From assembly GCA_002471345.1 (NCBI GenBank), contig DKPS01000002.1:1420-6470 (forward strand): a stretch of 5,051 nt of DNA, in the 5' to 3' direction. Below, in pieces: positions 1 to 5,051 of the stretch. Source of the stretch: Saprospiraceae bacterium UBA7328. Its GTDB lineage: Bacteria > Bacteroidota > Bacteroidia > Chitinophagales > Saprospiraceae. The notes under the pieces were generated by a model. That model did not search any database, was not told the origin of the DNA, and was given only the letters and a program-made list of their open reading frames with translations. The position numbers and the translations under genes are program-made. Within the stretch, counting starts at the first letter, position 1. Every line of letters starts with the position of its first letter.

Positions 1-339
1 ATGACAATAAATATGTTTATTACTGGCGGACGTGCAGGCCAGGTAATGTATTTTGCAATGTTAGCAATATTAATTTTTCAGTTTTTTAATAATGAAAAAA
101 TAAAATCAGAAAAGCTAGTTGCTCCAGCTTCTGCAATTGGGGAAGATAGTAATGGACACTTTGTTTTTAGTCTTGAAAAGGTGGAAAAAAACTTCTTAGT
201 TCAGAAAAAAAATGTTCAAATAGGAAATCTTACCACTGAGGGGTTTGAAATAGTAACAGGGTTGTCCAAAGGAGAACTAGTGGCTACAGCAGGTCTTAGC
301 ACTTTATTAGATGGAATGAAAGTCAGACTGATGAATTAA
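1..339 (+). CDS. RND efflux periplasmic adaptor subunit (membrane fusion protein), C-terminal fragment, frameshifted
   Basis: This is the C-terminal end of the periplasmic adaptor that links an RND inner-membrane pump to an outer-membrane channel. From about residue 30 the translation reads as the typical adaptor ending: KLVAPASAIGED, then GHFVF, VQIGNLTTEGFEIVTGL, GELVATAGLSTLLDGMKV and a stop at 337-339. The ATG at position 1 is probably internal, because a full adaptor is roughly 350-400 residues and the lipoyl and hairpin domains would lie left of the window. Residues 11-29 do not fit the family. They form a hydrophobic stretch (VMYFAMLAILIFQFF), whereas frame 3 at 36-86 reads RPGNVFCNVSNINFSVF, which matches the RPGM-CNV beta-barrel segment of such adaptors. 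Frame 3 returns to frame 1 if one T is removed from the T6 run at 82-87. Another shift near 28-38 is likely. The permease gene follows after 43 bases, as in normal RND operons. The family call is firm; whether the gene is broken in the organism or only in the assembly is open. Confidence 0.8.
   Translation: MTINMFITGGRAGQVMYFAMLAILIFQFFNNEKIKSEKLVAPASAIGEDSNGHFVFSLEKVEKNFLVQKKNVQIGNLTTEGFEIVTGLSKGELVATAGLSTLLDGMKVRLMN
82..87 (+). other. Probable frameshift: one extra T in a T6 run within the adaptor gene
   Basis: Frame 3 before this run encodes adaptor-like residues (RPG...CNV...INFSVF) and hits TAA at 87-89. Frame 1 after it encodes NNEKIKSEKLVAPASAIGED, the expected continuation. With five T instead of six the reading is gtt ttt aat aat gaa, which joins the two halves without loss. 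A homopolymer indel is the simplest explanation. Confidence 0.65.
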
Positions 340-382
340 TCATTCTACATTTCATTTAATCTAAACAAGAACATTACAAATT

Positions 383-1420
383 ATGGGCATTACAAAATTT
401 GCTTTAGAAAATACGAGGGTCACGATTATTATGCTTCTGGTTATTCTAATCATGGGAATAACATCTTATGGCAATTTGTCAAGAGAAAGTATGCCTCCAT
501 TCACAATCAGAATCTGTACAGTTGTTACCCAATTTCCTGGAGCTTCCCCAGAAAGGGTAGAACAATTAATCACTAAAAAAATAGAAGAAGTAGCTCAAGA
601 GTTACCTGAGCTTGATGACGTAAATAGTGAAAGCAGAACTGGGCTTTCAATAGTAACAGTAATCCTTAAACCAGATATAGCTGAAGGTGAGCTTCAAGCT
701 GTGTGGGATAGGTTAAGAAGAAAAGTAGAAGGAATACAAAAAGAGTTACCAGATGGCTCCAAACCTCCGAAAATCAATGATGAAGGATTTGGGACAGTTT
801 ATGGGGTTATGTTGGGACTCACTGGAGATGGGTTCTCTAATGCAGAACTAAAAGATCAGGCTAAACTCATCAGGGATGACATCGTCAAAATGGGTGATGC
901 ATCTGAAGTAGAGCTAAAAGGTATACTGGAAGAGCAGATCTATGTAGAGTTTGACAATGCAAGACTTGCCGAAATAGGGTTGTCTTCTGGAATGTTGCAA
1001 AATTTTATTGCTACAACCAACATAGTTTTCTCCGGAGGAAAAATTGGTTTTGGAGATGAGTTGATATCTCTTGAGCCAAGCGGGAACTTTGAGTCTATTG
1101 ATGACCTCAAAAAAACAATACTTACTCTACCAAATAGAAGTAAACTTGAACTGGGTTCTATAGCTAACATTTCAAGAACATATAAATCACCTCCAGAAAA
1201 ATTAGTAAGAATTAATGGTCAAGAAGGAATAGCTATAGCTGTTGCTCTAAAGAAAGGCGCTAACATCATTCGATTGGGTCAATTGTTAGACGAAAAAGTT
1301 ATTCAATACAATAGAGCAATTCCCATTGGAATGACAATTAGTAGAATGGCTGCTCAAGATCTCTATGTAGATGAGAAAGTATCCAGTTTCTTAAGCATGT
1401 ATATCAATCTGTGGGTATAG
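383..1420 (+). CDS. RND efflux transporter permease subunit, N-terminal fragment (frameshifted gene, part 1)
   Basis: This is the N-terminal third of an inner-membrane, proton-driven RND pump (AcrB/HAE1-like). The start MGITKFALENTRVT leads into transmembrane segment 1 at about residues 12-30. After this come the family hallmarks FPGASPERVEQLITKKIEE, ELPELDDVNSES and AVWDRLRRKVEGIQKELP, and the first large periplasmic porter region to about residue 330. In AcrB-type pumps this region carries the PN1/PN2 porter subdomains and part of the docking domain. The reading runs correctly to VDEKVSSFL, ending at 1393. It then leaves the family pattern (SMYINLWV) and stops at 1418-1420, just where transmembrane segment 2 should begin. 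That segment is found one frame over. The ATG at 383 gives the canonical N-terminus and sits 43 bases after the adaptor stop. No Shine-Dalgarno sequence is seen, only an A-rich leader. The substrate cannot be deduced: drugs, bile-salt-like compounds or other amphiphiles are possible. Confidence 0.9.
   Translation: MGITKFALENTRVTIIMLLVILIMGITSYGNLSRESMPPFTIRICTVVTQFPGASPERVEQLITKKIEEVAQELPELDDVNSESRTGLSIVTVILKPDIAEGELQAVWDRLRRKVEGIQKELPDGSKPPKINDEGFGTVYGVMLGLTGDGFSNAELKDQAKLIRDDIVKMGDASEVELKGILEEQIYVEFDNARLAEIGLSSGMLQNFIATTNIVFSGGKIGFGDELISLEPSGNFESIDDLKKTILTLPNRSKLELGSIANISRTYKSPPEKLVRINGQEGIAIAVALKKGANIIRLGQLLDEKVIQYNRAIPIGMTISRMAAQDLYVDEKVSSFLSMYINLWV
1391..1395 (+). other. Frameshift (one base missing) splitting the RND permease
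   Basis: Frame 2 reads VDEKVSSFL up to the TTA at 1391-1393. If the A at 1393 is counted twice (TTA AAG instead of TTAAG), frame 1 continues as KHVYQSVGIVLIVMLLFLG, the expected entry to transmembrane segment 2. The crossover must lie between 1375 and 1420, because frame 1 has a TGA at 1372-1374 and frame 2 stops at 1418-1420. The sequence ttcttaagc is not a canonical X XXY YYZ slippery heptamer. Confidence 0.85.
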
Positions 1421-3462
1421 TTCTGATTGTTATGCTTTTGTTCTTAGGGCTAAGGACAGGAATGGTAGTGGCAAGTTTAATTCCTATGGCTATGGTCATG
1501 ACGCTATGGTTAATGTACCTCACTGGAGTAGGACTAAATCAAGTTTCATTAGCGGCATTGATAATGGCATTGGGTCTTTTGGTAGATAATGCAATAGTTG
1601 TATCTGAAGCGATGATGGTAAAAATGGAGGAAGGAATGAAACCTTTCAATGCCGCCATGTCAGCTTCAGGAGAATTATTGATTCCACTTTTGGTATCTTC
1701 TCTTACTACTTCAGCAGCTTTCTTAGCGTTTTTTCTGGCTGAGAACACAATGGGAGAAATGATGGGACCTCTTTTTATTGTGATTAGTTTGGCTTTGCTT
1801 TCATCATGGTTATTAGCTATGACAATGATTCCTTCTTTGGGAGAGAGATTTATAAAAGTAGAGCAAAAAGAAAAGGGAACAGAGGAATCAGGGTTATTCG
1901 GGTTGCTCAATGTTTATTACAAAAAGCTTTTAAAAACGACCCTCAAATTCCCTCTCCTTTCTATAGCAATAATTATTGGAATGTTCATTGGTAGTCTTTC
2001 CCTTTTTGGTAAGTTGCCGTTTATATTCTTCCCAGATAGTGATAGAAATTTAGTGACCTTAGATATGAATCTTCCTTTAGGTACTAAGATTAATAAAGCC
2101 GAAGAAATTGTTGAGAAAATAGAAGCATACATTGAATCCGATTTATTGACTAATCAGGAAAGAACTGCTGGAATAGTTGATTGGTCTTCATTCATAGGAG
2201 AAGGACCATCATCTTATGATTTAGGGTATCAACCTGGAGAAGCTAATTCAGGCTATGCCCATATGCTTCTCAATACTTCCTCCTTTTCCGAAAACAATAT
2301 GGTTGTCCAAAAACTGGATCAGTTTTGCTTAGAAAATTTTCCAAACGCTAAAACTACTATAGGCCCATTAGCTGGTGGCGGAGGCGGAGGCTTAGGTGAT
2401 GTAGAAATAAAAGTCACAGGAGAATCTCCAGAAGAACTCTATCGCATAAGTGAGGTTATAAAACAAAAAATGAATTCTTCTACAGGGACTAAGAATATCA
2501 ATGACAATTGGGGGGCAAAAATTAAAAAACTTATTGTAGATATTGATCCTAGTAAAGGAGACAGAGCAGGTCTAACTAATCAAGATATTGCCCTTTCTCT
2601 TCAGACTACATTGGATGGATCTAAGGCAGGTTCATTTAGAGATGGAGATGATAATATTCCAATTATCATGAGAAATGAAGGAAGTGAAGAAATTGATGTT
2701 CATCAGCTGGGAGGAGTCAATCTTATAGCTCAAAATTCAGGTCAAACTGTGCCTCTTGTCCAAGTAGCGGATATAGAGCCTGACTGGCACTACCCAAAAA
2801 TTTTAAGAAGAAACCTCTATAGAAACATGACTATAAGTTGTGATGCTTTAGATGGGTATACGGCATCTAATTTAACTGATCAAATCCTACCTTGGCTTGA
2901 AAATGAATCAAAAAGTTGGCCCCCGGGATATTCTTATACTCTGGGAGGAGAGTCAGAACAAAGCGGCGAAGCAATGGGAGCGGTTATTGAAAAACTTCCC
3001 TTAGTAGGCTTTATCATTCTCTTACTTCTTATACTTCAATTCAATTCTTTCAGAAAAACTTTTATTGTTTTAGCCACTATCCCATTAGGCTTAATAGGGG
3101 TTATACTTGGACTTTTAATATTTAGATCTTCATTTGGGTTTATGGCATTTCTTGGTGTAATATCTCTTGCGGGAATTGTTATTAATAATGCTATTGTACT
3201 TTTAGATAGAATCAAAATTGAATCTGAAGAATTAAAGAAGGCTCCATATGAAGCCATAGTTTCTGCGGCACAACAACGATTTAGACCTATCCTATTGACT
3301 ACATTTACGACTACTTTGGGGTTGATTCCACTTTATTTGGGTGGAGGAGAAATGTGGGAACCAATGGCTATATCTATCATGGTTGGGCTATTATTTGCTA
3401 CGGTGATTACATTGCTATTTGTACCTGTATTATACAAAGTTCTTTTTAGAATAAAAACTTAG
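1411..3462 (+). CDS. RND efflux transporter permease subunit, C-terminal fragment (frameshifted gene, part 2)
   Basis: This is the remaining two thirds of the RND pump. The GTG at 1411 is only where the open frame can formally start; the true reading enters from 1393, and the joined protein is 1026 residues. Visible in order are: transmembrane segments 2-6, including the TM4 relay motif GLLVDNAIVVSE at 1570-1605; the junction FIFFPDSDRNLVTLDMNLPLGT into the second periplasmic porter and docking region; a six-glycine run at 2374-2391; PPGYSYTLGGESEQ; and TM8-12 with LILQFNSFRK, the TM10 motif GIVINNAIVLLD at 3172-3207, and RFRPILLTTFTTTLGLIPL. In joined numbering, Asp402 corresponds to AcrB Asp407. 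The AcrB Asp408 position is Asn403, and the AcrB Lys940 position is Asn935. This reduced relay is common in many non-AcrB RND pumps. The frame is intact for 2 kb after the shift. The stop is TAG at 3460-3462, and the gene converges with the minus-strand block. Confidence 0.9.
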   Translation: MGIVLIVMLLFLGLRTGMVVASLIPMAMVMTLWLMYLTGVGLNQVSLAALIMALGLLVDNAIVVSEAMMVKMEEGMKPFNAAMSASGELLIPLLVSSLTTSAAFLAFFLAENTMGEMMGPLFIVISLALLSSWLLAMTMIPSLGERFIKVEQKEKGTEESGLFGLLNVYYKKLLKTTLKFPLLSIAIIIGMFIGSLSLFGKLPFIFFPDSDRNLVTLDMNLPLGTKINKAEEIVEKIEAYIESDLLTNQERTAGIVDWSSFIGEGPSSYDLGYQPGEANSGYAHMLLNTSSFSENNMVVQKLDQFCLENFPNAKTTIGPLAGGGGGGLGDVEIKVTGESPEELYRISEVIKQKMNSSTGTKNINDNWGAKIKKLIVDIDPSKGDRAGLTNQDIALSLQTTLDGSKAGSFRDGDDNIPIIMRNEGSEEIDVHQLGGVNLIAQNSGQTVPLVQVADIEPDWHYPKILRRNLYRNMTISCDALDGYTASNLTDQILPWLENESKSWPPGYSYTLGGESEQSGEAMGAVIEKLPLVGFIILLLLILQFNSFRKTFIVLATIPLGLIGVILGLLIFRSSFGFMAFLGVISLAGIVINNAIVLLDRIKIESEELKKAPYEAIVSAAQQRFRPILLTTFTTTLGLIPLYLGGGEMWEPMAISIMVGLLFATVITLLFVPVLYKVLFRIKT

Positions 3463-3468
3463 GAAAAG

Positions 3469-3490
3469 GACTAATAAGTCTTAAGGACTT
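3469..3490. terminator. Weak hairpin between the convergent genes, possible terminator
   Basis: The 60-base gap between the two convergent stops contains AAGTC (3476-3480), loop TTAAG, GACTT (3486-3490), a 5-bp stem. An alternative, overlapping stem pairs GACT (3469-3472) with AGTC (3477-3480). No clear U-tract follows on the plus strand. On the minus strand the sequence after the stem is T-rich (ccttttcctaagttttt). The position fits a bidirectional terminator, but the stems are short and weak. Confidence 0.2.
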
Positions 3491-3522
3491 GACTCTGTGA
3501 TGTTCAATTCAGTAAGGTTTTT

Positions 3523-4218
3523 CTACAATTTAGTTTCCATTTCAGCATTGTTCAAACTTGGTAAAAACCTTGCAGTAAACCCTAAAGTCAAGAATACAAA
3601 AAATGTCCAAATTGTAACGATTATTGGTGATCCTAGAATCCAAGTTTCGCTTCCTACTCCAGCGGCCAAAAGAGCATTTAAACCTCCCAAAACGACAAGC
3701 AGATCAATAATCATAGGTACTATGAAAAACAGTAAAAACCAACCAATTCTATTTTTTTCTATAACACTGTAAGCAATCAATAATGGATAAAATGTTATAA
3801 AGATTATCGATATTAGGCCAATTGCCCACGCCATTTCATAATTCTCCATCATTTGACTTAATCCATATACTTCATCTCCTCCTATTGCAGCAGTAAATAT
3901 TCTAGCAAAAGGCATATTTGAAAATATAAGAGCAAATCCAATTGCTAGATTTGATTCATTCTCATTTTTACGCATTAGATAGAGCCCAATCCATATCATG
4001 ATAAATGTAAAAAGTGGACCGACAAATGTCGCAATCAATGAAGTGGGATGAGCTTCAATACATCCTTCACACAAACCCCAAAGGTTAAAGTCTCTTTCTC
4101 CCCAACATCCACAAATCAATCTACCTACAGCAGTATGCACAATCTCGTGAGCCTCATGCATAACGAATGTAAGTGCCAAAAATGCAGTGGTATTCTTTAG
4201 AGTTAGGTTAATGTTCAT
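3523..4218 (-). CDS. Multi-pass membrane protein with HEIVH motif, putative site-2-protease-like metalloprotease
   Basis: I do not recognise this 231-residue protein as a named family. It has about six hydrophobic segments, at roughly residues 10-34, 60-82, 91-113, 129-152, 159-186 and 194-218. The first contains HEAHEIVH (residues 21-28), which includes a complete HExxH zinc-protease signature (HEIVH, 24-28). Four cysteines follow as C36-x-C38 and C50-x2-C53, between the first and second segments. The second segment contains GPLFTF, and the third has N101-M-P103 ... GGDE (113-116). In site-2 proteases (M50), HExxH lies in a membrane helix and an N-x2-P...DG motif in a later helix supplies the third metal ligand, so Asp115 is a candidate here. 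That comparison is inference from spacing and topology. The ATG at 4216-4218 directly precedes the first hydrophobic segment. No Shine-Dalgarno sequence is seen. The gene lies 41 bases after the TraB-like gene on the same strand, which suggests one transcript. Alternatively it could be a non-proteolytic membrane protein that keeps the motif. Confidence 0.85.
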   Translation of the reverse strand: MNINLTLKNTTAFLALTFVMHEAHEIVHTAVGRLICGCWGERDFNLWGLCEGCIEAHPTSLIATFVGPLFTFIMIWIGLYLMRKNENESNLAIGFALIFSNMPFARIFTAAIGGDEVYGLSQMMENYEMAWAIGLISIIFITFYPLLIAYSVIEKNRIGWFLLFFIVPMIIDLLVVLGGLNALLAAGVGSETWILGSPIIVTIWTFFVFLTLGFTARFLPSLNNAEMETKL

Positions 4219-4259
4219 TTCTGTGAATTTGAATGGAAGAGAAAATAGGGGCCTATACT

Positions 4260-5051
4260 TTATTGATTATTAGGCATATCATTATATCCAATCACTTTTA
4301 TATCTGGATAGTCTCTTGCAAAAGCTTCCATAATGCCAAAAACATGCCCTGCACCTACTATTACTACGTTCCTCTGTTCACCATTTTCTTTCATTTGTTT
4401 TGCCGTGTTTTCTACCATCATTTTGTTTCTGTAGTCCCAATATCCATTGGCTTCTTGACATTGTACATTGGCTGTCTTTCTGTATTCCATACTATTCACA
4501 TTGTGCAACATTTTTGCATGTGAAGGCCGGTTGTGTATAGAACCTAACTTTTGAAAGCTCAACACTCCTAAGATTTCTCTTTTAGTCATTTTCTTCAAAT
4601 CCTTGTATAAATATTTAATCTCTCCATCCTCTTCTCCTACTTTATCACAGGCTTTCCAAGTCTTGCGATATTCTGCATAATAGGTCTGATTATCCATAGA
4701 TCTCACACTCTTTAACCCCATTGCTATTGCCAATGGAAAAGTTAAGTCCCCATTCTCATTTCTGCTTCGTTCAAAATCTCCATCGGCTCCAAATCTTTCT
4801 ATTCTCTGATAATATCGAGCATTAGCACGATCAAAATTGGCAATATGATAAAACATGATTTCTCGTAATTCTTCTTTAGTTAGAGCTTTCGTTGGCTTTG
4901 ATAAAAGTTCATTTATTCGAGTTCTATCAGTCCTAAGTTCTTTACTGAGTGAATCTGCTAGGTGATAAAATTTAGGTACATAATTTTCTATACTTTCTTT
5001 GTCCCAATGTGGTTGAGTTTCTATATATATGGCCTGTGGTCTATACTTCTT
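4260..5051 (-). CDS. TraB/GumN/Tiki-like (DUF5694-type) protein, N-terminus cut by window edge
   Basis: The reading frame is open from the right edge to TAA at 4260-4262, giving 263 visible residues. The internal ATG at 4856 is not the start, because 65 in-frame codons precede it. Features expected of the TraB/PrgY/GumN/Tiki superfamily are visible. QAIYIET (residues 7-12) carries a glutamate after a beta strand. YWDYRNKMM is a W-x2-RN-x2-M motif, with RN at 4425-4430. The C-terminal NVVIVGAGH is a strand plus GxGH, with GAGH at 4344-4355, followed by a helix and KVIGYND. The superfamily's first GxxH motif and any signal peptide would lie in the missing N-terminal part, probably a few tens of residues. 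Animal Tiki proteins are membrane metalloproteases; the bacterial DUF5694 proteins have no established substrate that I can name. The middle section is charged and helical, with Lys/Glu-rich stretches, and no membrane segment is visible. It is the upstream partner of the HEIVH membrane protein gene. Confidence 0.8.
   Translation of the reverse strand, partial: KKYRPQAIYIETQPHWDKESIENYVPKFYHLADSLSKELRTDRTRINELLSKPTKALTKEELREIMFYHIANFDRANARYYQRIERFGADGDFERSRNENGDLTFPLAIAMGLKSVRSMDNQTYYAEYRKTWKACDKVGEEDGEIKYLYKDLKKMTKREILGVLSFQKLGSIHNRPSHAKMLHNVNSMEYRKTANVQCQEANGYWDYRNKMMVENTAKQMKENGEQRNVVIVGAGHVFGIMEAFARDYPDIKVIGYNDMPNNQ

Noticed and set aside
1391..1420. Programmed -1 ribosomal frameshifting in the permease
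   Set aside because: There is no canonical slippery heptamer at the crossover and no evident downstream stem-loop. RND permeases are not known to need frameshifting, and the neighbouring adaptor also carries indels.
2374..2391. G-rich run encoding six glycines, considered as a repeat or G-quadruplex
   Set aside because: It lies in the second periplasmic porter region, where RND pumps often have a glycine-rich stretch. The G runs are only 2 bases long and are interrupted, so a quadruplex is not supported.
3497..3772. Plus-strand open frame of 91 codons
   Set aside because: It lies antisense to the 231-residue membrane protein, has low-complexity Lys/Asn-rich content and shows no family resemblance. 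It is a shadow of the minus-strand gene.
4219..4259. Separate promoter for the HEIVH membrane protein gene
   Set aside because: The 41-base gap shows no TAnnTTTG-type -7 element or TTG -33 element with proper spacing. Read-through from the upstream gene is simpler.
4233..4523. Plus-strand open frame of 96 codons, rich in His, Tyr and Phe
   Set aside because: It lies antisense to the well-supported TraB-like gene, including the segment encoding its conserved GAGH motif. Its composition is what antisense reading of that gene would give.
4260..4856. Taking the ATG at 4856 as the start of the TraB-like protein
   Set aside because: The frame stays open through 65 more codons to the window edge. 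These include the QAIYIET strand expected of the family, so the true start lies outside.

Overview
The window is AT-rich bacterial chromosome. It suggests a member of the Bacteroidota, though this is an inference from three things: low GC, no convincing Shine-Dalgarno sequence before any start, and protein sequences that read like Bacteroidota RND efflux and DUF5694/TraB-type proteins. It cannot be fixed to genus. No RNA gene, insertion sequence, CRISPR array or clear promoter is visible.

The left part (1-3462, + strand) is the end of an RND efflux operon. Positions 1-339 carry the C-terminal end of a periplasmic adaptor (membrane fusion protein). It is followed after 43 bases by the inner-membrane permease at 383-3462. 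Both genes are broken in this sequence. The adaptor changes reading frame in a T6 run at 82-87 and probably again near 28-38. The permease is split by one missing base at about 1391-1395 into pieces of 345 and 683 residues. Joining the permease pieces restores a 1026-residue protein of normal RND length, with all the expected segments. The damage is therefore either very recent or a sequencing or assembly indel problem.

The right part (3523-5051, - strand) holds two genes reading toward the efflux operon, probably co-transcribed with a 41-base gap. The upstream one runs off the right edge and is a TraB/GumN/Tiki-like protein (DUF5694 type) with a C-terminal GAGH motif. The downstream one is an unrecognised 231-residue multi-pass membrane protein. 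It has an HEIVH zinc-protease motif in its first membrane segment, a four-cysteine cluster just after it, and an N-x-P ... GGDE segment that resembles the second metal-site motif of site-2 proteases. This pair of putative metal-dependent, membrane-associated hydrolases is the least ordinary content of the window. The efflux and protease blocks converge at 3463-3522, where only a weak hairpin is visible.
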